Assembly: GCA_964538875.1 (NCBI GenBank)
Contig: CAZIHO010000120.1
Coordinates: 1 to 9,585, forward strand
Length of the DNA stretch: 9,585 bases
From: CAZIHO01 sp964538875
GTDB lineage: Bacteria; Pseudomonadota; Gammaproteobacteria; Chromatiales; Chromatiaceae
Direction: 5' to 3'
The notes under the pieces were generated by a model. That model was given only the letters and a program-made list of their open reading frames with translations. It ran no database searches and was not told the origin of the DNA. The first letter of the stretch is position 1; each line of letters begins with the position of its first letter. Below are positions 1 to 6,447 of this stretch, in pieces. A program made the translations under genes and the position numbers.

Positions 1-1
1 G

Positions 2-21
2 GCGGGGTATCCCTACCCCGC
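2..21. repeat. Perfect 8-bp hairpin with 4-base loop
   Basis: GCGGGGTA (2-9) is followed by the loop TCCC and by its exact reverse complement TACCCCGC (14-21). It lies 2 bases before a second, longer perfect hairpin. No T-run follows, so it does not look like an intrinsic terminator by itself. It could be the last structured part of an upstream transcript, half of a bidirectional terminator, or a unit of a dispersed intergenic palindrome. Confidence 0.6.
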
Positions 22-23
22 AC

Positions 24-50
24 GGGCACCTTGAATTTTTCAAGGTGCCC
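24..50. terminator. Perfect 12-bp hairpin, probable terminator of an upstream gene
   Basis: GGGCACCTTGAA (24-35), loop TTT, and the exact complement TTCAAGGTGCCC (39-50) form a very stable stem. The bases after it on the plus strand are TTAAAAGG, so the classic U-tract is short or absent. On the minus strand no T-run follows either. Its position 195 bases before yccA suggests it closes a transcript that lies mostly outside the window. The structure is seen directly; termination is inferred. Confidence 0.5.
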
Positions 51-245
51 TTAAAAGGCCAGGTCAACCAAGCTTGGCATCTCAGCGAACGCGGCGGCGC
101 GGGTCCGGACCACTGGTCGAGGGGAAGGGGTCTTGCATTTTTCGAACGCCTCCCCCAAATTGATGTCCAATCCGGTGAATCTGGCACCCTGGCGCCGGAG
201 TCCCAATTTAATAATGTCCTTGATACGTATTGGAGGATTTGATCC

Positions 246-917
246 ATGGCCCCTATCGACCTGACCCTTGCCAAAGGCCAGACGTCCGCGCTGGCGACCA
301 ACAAGGTGATCAAAAACACCTACATGTTGCTGTCGATGACTTTGCTGTTCAGCGCCCTGATGGCGGGCCTGTCGGTGGCCCTCAAGGTGCCCAGTTGGAC
401 TTCCCTGGTGACCTTCGTCGCGTCCATTGCTCTGATCTGGTTGGTCCTGCCCCGCACCGCCAATTCCACGACGGGTCTTTGGGTCGTGTTTGCCTTCACT
501 GGACTGATGGGATTTGGCCTAGGGCCACTACTCAGCGTTTATTTAAGCTTGCCTAAGGGTCCCCAAATCGTGGCCACTGCCATGGGGGGTACCGGGGTGA
601 TCTTCCTGGGTCTGTCCGCCTATGCTTTGACCACCCGCAAGGACTTCAGCTTCATGGGGGGCTTCCTATTTGCCGGGATGTTGGTAGTGCTGGTCGCCGC
701 CCTCGCCAATATCTTTCTGGCCATGCCGGCCTTGTCCCTGGCGATTTCCGCCGTGGTCATTCTGCTCATGAGCGGCTTCATCCTGTATGACACCTCCCAG
801 ATGGTGCATGGCGGCGAAACCAACTACATCTTGGCCACCGTCAACCTATACCTGAATATCTACAATCTGTTCGTCCATCTGCTAAGCCTGCTCGGCATCC
901 TGGGCAGTGATGACTAA
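246..917 (+). CDS. yccA: YccA-type Bax inhibitor-1 family membrane protein
   Basis: This 223-residue integral membrane protein has about seven hydrophobic segments, the usual size and build of the BI-1/TMBIM family. The C-terminal half follows E. coli YccA closely as I remember that protein: an LSAYALTTRKD segment near residue 120, then an acidic YDTSQ, an HGGETNYI stretch and a LYLNIYNLF-type last helix. In E. coli, YccA is a substrate and modulator of the membrane protease FtsH (with HflKC) and protects SecY under translocation stress; a similar inner-membrane role is inferred here. The ATG at 246 is chosen because GGAGG (232-236) precedes it at 9 bases and the protein then begins as a normal family member. 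A strong terminator follows, so it is probably a single-gene unit. I found no convincing -35/-10 pair in 51-231. Confidence 0.9.
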   Translation: MAPIDLTLAKGQTSALATNKVIKNTYMLLSMTLLFSALMAGLSVALKVPSWTSLVTFVASIALIWLVLPRTANSTTGLWVVFAFTGLMGFGLGPLLSVYLSLPKGPQIVATAMGGTGVIFLGLSAYALTTRKDFSFMGGFLFAGMLVVLVAALANIFLAMPALSLAISAVVILLMSGFILYDTSQMVHGGETNYILATVNLYLNIYNLFVHLLSLLGILGSDD

Positions 918-945
918 CCAGTTCCGGCGTTAGACGTGCTTGCTG

Positions 946-969
946 GCCCCGGCTTTGACCGGGGCTTTT
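946..969 (+). terminator. Rho-independent terminator after yccA
   Basis: GCCCCGG (946-952), loop CTTTGA, exact complement CCGGGGC (959-965), then TTTT (966-969). This is a textbook intrinsic terminator 28 bases after the yccA stop. It separates yccA from the small membrane protein gene that begins at 989. Confidence 0.9.
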
Positions 970-988
970 CATTTGGGGAGGATGTCGC

Positions 989-1171
989 ATGGAATGGGAA
1001 AAAATTATCTGGGCCCTGTTGCTGCTCGCCATGATCTTGCTGCTGTGGCCGAGGGCGAAGCAGATGATGGCCGCTAGCCAAGCCGCCGAACGGGACTGGC
1101 CGGGAGTGCTGCTCCCCATCCTGGGCGTGATCGGCTTTGTGCTGTTATTGGTGATGCTGATCCGTTCCTAG
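989..1171 (+). CDS. Small two-helix membrane protein, unknown function
   Basis: The product is 60 residues with two hydrophobic segments (about residues 6-20 and 39-57). They are joined by a short basic and polar loop containing PRAK and ERDWPG, so the protein is probably an inner-membrane hairpin. A strong ribosome binding site, GGGGAGG (975-981), sits 7 bases before the ATG, which is good evidence that it is translated despite its size. It starts 20 bases after the yccA terminator, so it is either expressed by read-through or from a promoter overlapping the end of yccA. I do not recognise a named family. Such small proteins often associate with larger membrane complexes, but nothing here identifies a partner. 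Confidence 0.7.
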   Translation: MEWEKIIWALLLLAMILLLWPRAKQMMAASQAAERDWPGVLLPILGVIGFVLLLVMLIRS

Positions 1172-1177
1172 CGAGGC

Positions 1178-1256
1178 GCCCTAGCCGGTTAGGGGGCCAG
1201 TAAGTCTGTGGGGCCGTTTAGGATTGGTTGACCTAGGGAACGGGGGCTTTTCCCCG
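1178..1256 (+). other. Two weak stem-loops between the small membrane protein and the pentapeptide gene
   Basis: GCCCTA (1178-1183) can pair with TAGGGGGC (1190-1197) if two G are bulged. CGGGG (1241-1245) pairs with CCCCG (1252-1256) around GCTTTT. Neither has a T-run after it. They may weakly end the upstream transcript, but the evidence is structural only. Confidence 0.3.
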
Positions 1257-1260
1257 CGCC

Positions 1261-1269
1261 TGTTATGCT
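1261..1269 (+). promoter_or_regulatory. Possible extended -10 promoter for the pentapeptide gene
   Basis: TGTTATGCT fits an extended -10 element (TGnTATnnT). The nearest -35-like hexamer, TTGACC at 1228-1233, is about 30 bases upstream, too far for normal spacing, so the call rests on the extended -10 alone. The implied leader would run from about 1276 to the ATG at 1344. It would contain a small CCTCC/GGAGG stem (1289-1293 with 1302-1306). Confidence 0.3.
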
Positions 1270-1343
1270 ATTCGATAGGTAAGGAGCACCTCCGGGCAGG
1301 CGGAGGGGTGTTGGTGTAGGTACAAGCATCAAGGGGGGCACGC

Positions 1344-2198
1344 ATGGTCACTATAAAGCACAAGAATTCTGAGCGGGTGCTGGCAACTTGGGACGGTGAC
1401 AGCCTGGCTGGCGCGGATTTGCGAGATGCCCATTTACGGGAAGCGGACCTGCGTGGGATGAACTTGCGGGGCGCGCTGCTCCAGCACGCCAATTTGGTGG
1501 ACGCGGATTTACGGGGCGCCGATCTGGAACAGGCGGTGCTGCTGGGCGCCCATGTCAATGGCGCAGACTTGACCGGCGCCAATCTGCGGGGTGTCCGCCT
1601 AGGCCACGAATTACGGGCTCAAACGGCCATGTTGACTGGCGCGATTTTGGTCGGTGCCGATTTGTCCCGGGCCGATCTGCGCAACGTGGAAGTACGGGAC
1701 TCTAACCTAGAGGGCGCCATCCTGTCCGGTGCGGATATGCGCCGGGCCGACTTTCACGGCAGCAACCTGACCCGGGTACGGGCCCATTATGCCCTGTTCA
1801 TCAAGGCCAATTTACGGGAAGCCCGGTTGTACCAAGCAGATTTGAGGGATTCTCATCTCAATGACGCCAACCTGATTAAAGCGGATCTGCGGGAGGCCAA
1901 TCTGTCCAGTCAGCGCCCAGAAGGCTTCACAGTGCTCAATCTGGCCATTTTGGAGGGCGCCGATCTGCGGGGCGCCAACTTGCGGAATATTTCCGCCCAG
2001 GAAGCCAATTTTCGCAATGCCCAATGCGGTGGCGTGGATTTTTCCCATGCGGTGTTGGGGGGAGCGATCCTGCGCGGCGCCGAGGTCAGCGGCGCGAATT
2101 TCGCTGGGGTGGAATTGGCGACCGTGACCATGGATTTCGCCAATTTTTCCCAGGCGATCAATGCCCGTATTCCCTCCTATAAGACCCATCTGCGTTGA
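1344..2198 (+). CDS. Pentapeptide-repeat protein
   Basis: Almost all of this 284-residue protein is A(D/N)LXX pentapeptides, which fold into a right-handed quadrilateral beta-helix. Reading every fifth residue, the central Leu/Phe/Met position stays in perfect register in three blocks: residues 21-86 (14 repeats), 97-187 (19 repeats) and 203-268 (14 repeats). The two breaks, 87-96 and 188-202, each shift the register by one residue and probably mark loops or kinks. A non-repeat N-terminus (1-18) and a basic C-terminal tail flank the helix. There is no signal peptide or membrane segment, so it is likely cytoplasmic. The start is supported by AAGGGGGG (1331-1338). Some relatives (Qnr, MfpA) mimic DNA and bind gyrase, but most have no known role and nothing here shows that activity. 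Confidence 0.85.
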   Translation: MVTIKHKNSERVLATWDGDSLAGADLRDAHLREADLRGMNLRGALLQHANLVDADLRGADLEQAVLLGAHVNGADLTGANLRGVRLGHELRAQTAMLTGAILVGADLSRADLRNVEVRDSNLEGAILSGADMRRADFHGSNLTRVRAHYALFIKANLREARLYQADLRDSHLNDANLIKADLREANLSSQRPEGFTVLNLAILEGADLRGANLRNISAQEANFRNAQCGGVDFSHAVLGGAILRGAEVSGANFAGVELATVTMDFANFSQAINARIPSYKTHLR

Positions 2199-2216
2199 TT
2201 CATCCCCGTTCCCCTA

Positions 2217-2242
2217 GGACCGGACCATCCCGGCGCCGGTCC
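2217..2242 (+). other. Stem-loop between pentapeptide gene and flippase
   Basis: GGACCGG (2217-2223) is the exact complement of CCGGTCC (2236-2242) with a 12-base loop. The stem can be lengthened by CCTAG/CTAGG outside it if three bases are bulged. No T-run follows, so it may be a weak or Rho-assisted terminator or an RNA processing point. It ends only 12 bases before the flippase start and could affect access of ribosomes to that gene. Confidence 0.4.
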
Positions 2243-2254
2243 CGCTAGGTTCCG

Positions 2255-3697
2255 ATGTTACTGCGGCATAGCGCCCTCTACCTGCTGGCCCGGGGTGTGC
2301 CCGGCGTCCTAAACGTGATCGCGGTGCTGATTTACACCCGGTTCCTGGCGCCAGAGCAATATGGACATTTTGCCCTGGTGATCGCGGCGGTCGCCTTTGG
2401 CCATGGCGCGTTCTTTTCCTGGTTGCAGATGGGCCTGGCCCGCCTTCTGCCGGGGTCCGATTGGCCGGTGCCGGTATTTCTATCTACGCTCCTAGCCGGT
2501 TACGGTTTGGCGCTGCCCCTGGCCACCTTGCTCACCCTGGCGGCCTGGCTGTGGTTGCCCCTGGAACAGGACCAGCAACTGGCCTGGCTGGTGCTGCCGG
2601 TATTGTGCATCTGGGCGCTGTTCGAGATTCATCAGCAACTGCAAGCCGCCAGTTTCCGGCCGCGCCGGTTTGGCTTGCTGGCGCTCAGCAAGTCCCTGGT
2701 GGGTTTGGCATTGGGCACCAGTTTGGCCTGGATGGGGCTGGGAGCCTGGGGGGTGCTGCTGGGCTTCATGCTGGGGATGTTGCTACCGCTGACGGCATTT
2801 GCCTGGCGCGACTGGCGGGATGTGCGGCCGGCTCTGGTGGACCGGGCATTACTGCGGCGCTTGCTGGACTACGGAATGCCACTGGCCGCCACTTCTGCTT
2901 TGGCGCTATGGGTGGACGGTGGGGATCGGCTGTTGCTCGGCTGGTTGCAGGGCGCGGACCAGGCGGGGTTGTACGCGGTGGGGCACGACCTGCCAAGTTA
3001 CGGTGTCGCCATGCTGATGGTCATCATCTATTTGGCCGCCTATCCCCTGGTGGTGCAGGCGCTGGAGCGGCAGGGGCCGGCGGCGGCCGCAGTCCAGTTG
3101 CGGGGCTATTTGGTCTTGCTGCTGGTGGTGGCGGTGCCGGCGGTAGTGCTCTGTGTGCTGTTGGCGCCGGGCATCGCCGACTTGCTGTTAGGCGCGGAAT
3201 TTCGCCGGGCGGGTAGCGAGATCATCCCTTGGATCGCCGTTGCCGCCCTATTGTTTGGACTCAAGAACTTTTACCTGGATTTGGCTTTCCAACTGGGCCA
3301 TGGCACCCAGCGGCAGTTGCTGGTGATGCTGGTGGTCGCCGGCGCCAATTTAGCCTTGAATCTCAGTTGGATCCCCGACCAGGGGTACCTGGGAGCTGCC
3401 CATGCCAAGGTGAGCTCCTATGCCCTGGGGGTGGTGCTCAGTATGGGGCTTGGTAGGAAATGGTTTCCGTTGCCGATCCCCTGGATGGATATCGGCAAGA
3501 TCTTTGGGGCGGCGGTTGGCATGGGCTGGGTCCTGTGGCTGATGGGGGATGTGCGCGGAATATGGGCGCTGGGAGTCGCCACGGGAGCTTCGCTCGCCTG
3601 TTACGGGGGGCTCCTCTGGGTGATGGACCTGGCCGGGGCCCGGGCCCGGCTTCGGGATCTGTTGGCGCGGGACTGGAACCATTTCAGGGCCCGGTAA
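2255..3697 (+). CDS. Polysaccharide or lipid-linked oligosaccharide flippase (MOP superfamily, Wzx-like)
   Basis: The product is a 480-residue, very hydrophobic protein with about a dozen membrane helices. The N-terminal stretch (an LLARGVPGVLN segment, then YTRFLAPEQYGHFAL around residues 27-41) is the signature of the polysaccharide-export/O-antigen flippase branch of the MOP superfamily. Members move undecaprenyl-linked sugars, or other lipid-linked intermediates, across the inner membrane. The substrate cannot be read from sequence. Length is normal for the family. No glycosyltransferase, polymerase or chain-length gene lies nearby in this window, so it is outside a normal capsule or O-antigen cluster. 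The ATG at 2255 gives the expected N-terminus, though its ribosome binding site is weak. A 64-base gap separates it from hflD, which may be co-transcribed. Confidence 0.82.
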   Translation: MLLRHSALYLLARGVPGVLNVIAVLIYTRFLAPEQYGHFALVIAAVAFGHGAFFSWLQMGLARLLPGSDWPVPVFLSTLLAGYGLALPLATLLTLAAWLWLPLEQDQQLAWLVLPVLCIWALFEIHQQLQAASFRPRRFGLLALSKSLVGLALGTSLAWMGLGAWGVLLGFMLGMLLPLTAFAWRDWRDVRPALVDRALLRRLLDYGMPLAATSALALWVDGGDRLLLGWLQGADQAGLYAVGHDLPSYGVAMLMVIIYLAAYPLVVQALERQGPAAAAVQLRGYLVLLLVVAVPAVVLCVLLAPGIADLLLGAEFRRAGSEIIPWIAVAALLFGLKNFYLDLAFQLGHGTQRQLLVMLVVAGANLALNLSWIPDQGYLGAAHAKVSSYALGVVLSMGLGRKWFPLPIPWMDIGKIFGAAVGMGWVLWLMGDVRGIWALGVATGASLACYGGLLWVMDLAGARARLRDLLARDWNHFRAR

Positions 3698-3761
3698 GCG
3701 CCAGGCGCGCTACCATGGGCAGCTTGGGCAACGACGGCGTGGATGTGGCTTGGGTAAGGGC

Positions 3762-4424
3762 ATGAAATTCAACGACCATGATCGGACCATTGGCTTGGCG
3801 GGAATTTTCCAGGCGGCCTGGTGCGCGCAACGAATCGCCGGCCGGGGCCGGGCCGACGATCAGGCCATGAGCGCGAGCCTGTTCAGCGTGTTTCAGATTG
3901 ACGCGGATGACGTGTCCCAGGTTTTCGCGGGACCCCAGGGGGTGGCGTCGGGACTGCGCCAAGTGCTGCTCCAGATCCAGGGAGGTGCCGGGCGGGACAT
4001 GGAGCTCACACGGTATGTGGTGGCCCTCATGCATCTGGAGCGTAAACTCAATCGGGACCCCCGGCTACAGGCCCGTATCGGCGAGGGCATTGCCTCTATT
4101 CGTAGGCAATTGGCCCAATTCTCGGTGTTGCACCCAACCATCCTGGCGCGGCTGGCCGATGTCTATTCCGAAACCCTGGGGACTCTTCGGCCAAGAATTT
4201 TAGTGCGCGGCAAGGAGCTCTACTTAACCAACTCGGATAACGTCAATCGGATTCGAGCCCTGTTGCTGGCTGGGGTACGGGCGGCCCGGCTGTGGCGGCA
4301 GGTCGGTGGGCGGCGCCGGCAAATCCTGTTTGGCCGTGGCCGCCTAGCCGGTTCGGCGGCCAAATTGTTGGAGGAAATCGCCAGCCTGGAACCCCAGACT
4401 TGCGATTCCCGGGGCGAGGCTTGA
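3762..4424 (+). CDS. hflD: HflD, high-frequency lysogenization protein homolog
   Basis: From the ATG at 3762 the product is 220 residues, close to the roughly 210 of E. coli HflD. It matches that protein along its whole length from memory: an N-terminal LAGIFQAAW segment, a central MELTRYVVALMHLERKL block, a GPRI-like LRPRI, and a C-terminal LLAGVRAARLWRQVGG followed by a basic ILFGRGRL segment. E. coli HflD is a membrane-associated helical protein that binds phage lambda CII and affects the lysis-lysogeny choice; its normal cellular role is not settled. In enterobacteria it lies between mnmA and purB. Here it follows a flippase and precedes an acetyltransferase, so the usual context is missing. 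A TTG at 3750 is an alternative start, but the ATG gives the family N-terminus. Neither start has a well-spaced Shine-Dalgarno. Confidence 0.88.
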   Translation: MKFNDHDRTIGLAGIFQAAWCAQRIAGRGRADDQAMSASLFSVFQIDADDVSQVFAGPQGVASGLRQVLLQIQGGAGRDMELTRYVVALMHLERKLNRDPRLQARIGEGIASIRRQLAQFSVLHPTILARLADVYSETLGTLRPRILVRGKELYLTNSDNVNRIRALLLAGVRAARLWRQVGGRRRQILFGRGRLAGSAAKLLEEIASLEPQTCDSRGEA

Positions 4425-4473
4425 CATCAGCGCGCCTGGGATCGACGCCTCGCCTCGGTTCCAGTGACCGGCT

Positions 4474-5040
4474 GTGGAACCCTTCCATTACCCCCCCTCG
4501 TTTCAGGAGCGGATTTGGCTTGATCCGGAAACCCCGGTCTGCTTGCGCCTGCTGAACCCAGCGGACCAGGAACTGCTGAAGCGAGGCATGGAACACCTGT
4601 CGGCGGAGTCCCGCTATCGGCGCTTTTTATTCGCCAAGGGCAGCCTGACACCGGAGGAACTCACCTACCTCACCGATATCGATGGGATCAACCACTTCGC
4701 CATCGGTGCCCTGAGTGACGCGCCGGCTAGCCAAGGGGAGGGCATGGCGGTGGCCCGATTTATCCGTGGCGAGGACCAGCTGGAGGTGGCCGAGCCCAGT
4801 ATCGTGGTGGTGGACGCCGTCCAGCACCGGGGGCTGGGGAGCATCCTGTTCGCTCATCTGATGCATGCGGCCCGTGAGCGGGAGGTGGTGCGTTTCAGCG
4901 GCAGCCTATTGACGTCCAACCAGGCCATGATTCATTTATTAAGGCGCCTGGCACCTCGGGTTCGCTTTCAGACCCAAGGGCCCCTGACGTCGTTCGATTT
5001 CTCCCTGAATGTCCCGGGAGATGAGCCTGGGACGCCATGA
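4474..5040 (+). CDS. GNAT acetyltransferase, stand-alone Pat-like domain
   Basis: This 188-residue protein resembles the GNAT domain found at the C-terminus of protein acetyltransferases of the Pat/PatZ group and in single-domain relatives. Features are an LRLLNPADQELL entry segment, the SRYRRFLF stretch near residues 46-53, and the acetyl-CoA pyrophosphate-binding motif QHRGLG at 117-122 after a beta-strand ending in VVVDAV. Known relatives acetylate lysines on metabolic enzymes such as acetyl-CoA synthetase; the target here is unknown. There is no NDP-forming acyl-CoA synthetase-like or cyclic-nucleotide domain in this ORF. An in-frame stop at 4465-4467 makes the GTG at 4474 the first possible start. 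It lacks a clear Shine-Dalgarno, so a slightly later start is possible. It lies 49 bases after hflD on the same strand. Confidence 0.78.
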   Translation: MEPFHYPPSFQERIWLDPETPVCLRLLNPADQELLKRGMEHLSAESRYRRFLFAKGSLTPEELTYLTDIDGINHFAIGALSDAPASQGEGMAVARFIRGEDQLEVAEPSIVVVDAVQHRGLGSILFAHLMHAAREREVVRFSGSLLTSNQAMIHLLRRLAPRVRFQTQGPLTSFDFSLNVPGDEPGTP

Positions 5041-5057
5041 CCGCCCCGAGCGGAACA

Positions 5058-5080
5058 CCGCCAACCTCTAAACTTGGCGG
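5058..5080. terminator. Stem-loop between convergent genes
   Basis: CCGCCAA (5058-5064) pairs exactly with TTGGCGG (5074-5080) around a 9-base loop, in the 48-base gap between two genes that end towards each other. On the plus strand GTTCTTG follows; on the minus strand TGTTCC follows. Both T-tracts are poor, so it may be a weak bidirectional terminator. A second stem-loop, GTCCCGGG with CCTGGGAC (5011-5033, one G-U pair), lies in the last codons of the acetyltransferase gene. Confidence 0.5.
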
Positions 5081-5088
5081 GTTCTTGC

Positions 5089-6444
5089 TCAGGCGGTTTC
5101 CGCTAGCCCGTAGCGCTTGATGAGCCGGTAGATATTGCGCTCGCTGATGTTCAGTACCTCGGCCACCTGGGCCCGGCGTCCAGAGTGCTTCTTGAGTTGC
5201 ATGGCCAGATAGGCGGCTTCCAACTCTTCCAGGCTCGGGTCATGATCGAAGGTCAAGTTGACCTTGGCGTTACTGCGACCGCCGTCGCGGCCAAACCCTA
5301 GATGTTCGGGCCGGATCAGGGGCCGGTCGCGAGACAAGATGATGGCCCGTTCCACCACGTTCTTGAGTTCGCGCACATTGCCCGGCCAGTCATAGGCGGT
5401 TAAGCGCCGTGCTGCGTCCGACGACAGGCTCTTGTCCGTACGGCGGCTGAGCTTGTGATTTTGAATGAAATGCTCCGCCAAGAAGGGAATATCCTCGCGG
5501 CGCTCCCGTAGCGGGGGGGTGTCGATGACGAACGCGGATAGCCGATAGTAGAGATCCGAGCGAAAGCCGCCGGACTCACTCATGGTCTCCAGATTGCGGT
5601 TGGTGGCCGCCACCACCCGGACGTTGGCATTCAGGTCTCGGGTGCCGCCCAGACGGCGGAATTTTCCGGTCTCCAGGACCCGCAACAGCTTGGACTGGAG
5701 CGCTGCGTCGATTTCTCCGATCTCGTCCAGGAACAGAGTGCCGCCTTCCGCACCTTCGATAAGCCCCTTCTTGAGCCGGTCCGCGCCGGTGAAGGCGCCA
5801 CGCTCGTGGCCGAACAACTCGGATTCAAATAATTTTTCCTGGAGCGTGCAGCAATCCACCGCCACAAAATCCCGGCCAGCCCGATCGCTGCTTTCGTGCA
5901 ATGCCCGCGCCACCAACTCCTTGCCAGTGCCGCTTTCGCCTTGAATCAGTACCGTGACATCGGTGGGCGCCACCGCCTCGATCAACTCGGTCACGCCCCG
6001 CAACGCCGAACTGATGCCGATCATGTAGCTGCCGACCTGCTCCCGCGCCTTCAGGCGCCGCAAACAGATTTGATGTTCGCTGCGCAACGCCGCATCCTTG
6101 AGCGCCCGTTCCACCACCAGGAGCAATTCCTCCGGGTTAACGGGTTTGACCAGGTATTCAAACGCGCCCGCCTTCATGGCTTGCACGGCATGCCGTACCG
6201 AACCGAAGGCGGTTAGAACGATGACTGGATAGTTAGCGGCGAGATCCGGCAACTGCTCTAGGGTATCCCCGTCGGAAAGCCGCACGTCGGTAATAATGAG
6301 ATTGGGCTCCCGATTCTTTAGAAACTGGGTTGCCTCATTCCAGGACTGAACCCCGGTCGTCGAGTAGCCTTCGTGACTCAACTGAGCGACCAACAGACCA
6401 TTCAACACTCGATCATCTTCAATGACGAGGATCTCGCTTTGCAT
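5089..6444 (-). CDS. NtrC-family sigma-54-dependent response regulator
   Basis: The 451-residue protein has the full NtrC layout. The receiver domain (1-120) has the acidic pocket E9-D10-D11, phospho-acceptor D53, T78 and K100. The AAA+ domain (about 140-375) has Walker A GESGTGKE at 169-176, the sigma-54-contacting GAFTGA loop at 216-221, Walker B around LFLDEIGE at 237-244, and arginine-finger region near 295-302. A Fis-type helix-turn-helix ends the protein (about 422-445). All key residues are present, so it should be an active ATP-driven activator of sigma-54 RNA polymerase, switched by phosphorylation. It starts 3 bases after the histidine kinase stop, with GGGGAG inside the end of the kinase gene as ribosome binding site, so the two are surely co-transcribed and translationally coupled. 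The likely target is the sigma-54 promoter at 8958-8973. I do not assign a named ortholog. Confidence 0.95.
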   Translation of the reverse strand: MQSEILVIEDDRVLNGLLVAQLSHEGYSTTGVQSWNEATQFLKNREPNLIITDVRLSDGDTLEQLPDLAANYPVIVLTAFGSVRHAVQAMKAGAFEYLVKPVNPEELLLVVERALKDAALRSEHQICLRRLKAREQVGSYMIGISSALRGVTELIEAVAPTDVTVLIQGESGTGKELVARALHESSDRAGRDFVAVDCCTLQEKLFESELFGHERGAFTGADRLKKGLIEGAEGGTLFLDEIGEIDAALQSKLLRVLETGKFRRLGGTRDLNANVRVVAATNRNLETMSESGGFRSDLYYRLSAFVIDTPPLRERREDIPFLAEHFIQNHKLSRRTDKSLSSDAARRLTAYDWPGNVRELKNVVERAIILSRDRPLIRPEHLGFGRDGGRSNAKVNLTFDHDPSLEELEAAYLAMQLKKHSGRRAQVAEVLNISERNIYRLIKRYGLAETA

Positions 6445-6447
6445 AAG

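Noticed and set aside
182..197. TGGCACC-like sigma-54 -24 element upstream of yccA
   Set aside because: The base pair ten bases after the GG is CC, not GC, so the invariant -12 element is missing.
45..242. 65-codon frame before yccA
   Set aside because: TTG start placed inside the hairpin at 24-50 with no ribosome binding site, and no protein-like features. It covers the probable yccA promoter region.
1228..1269. TTGACC and TATGCT as a -35/-10 pair
   Set aside because: The spacing is about 30 bases, far from the usual 16-18; only the extended -10 reading was kept.
1910..2189. Antisense frames across the pentapeptide gene
   Set aside because: The five-codon repeat in the real gene creates long open frames on the opposite strand; they show repeat shadows and no independent start signals.
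2461..3216. 251-codon frame inside the flippase gene
   Set aside because: A Gly/Ala-rich shadow in another frame of GC-rich DNA. The flippase frame has clear family motifs and membrane helices.
1184..4356. CCTAGCCGGTT occurring three times (near 1180, 2490 and 4344)
   Set aside because: Two copies are inside coding sequence, in ordinary Leu-Ala-Gly codons of unrelated genes. Spacing and flanks are not conserved, so a functional repeat is unlikely.
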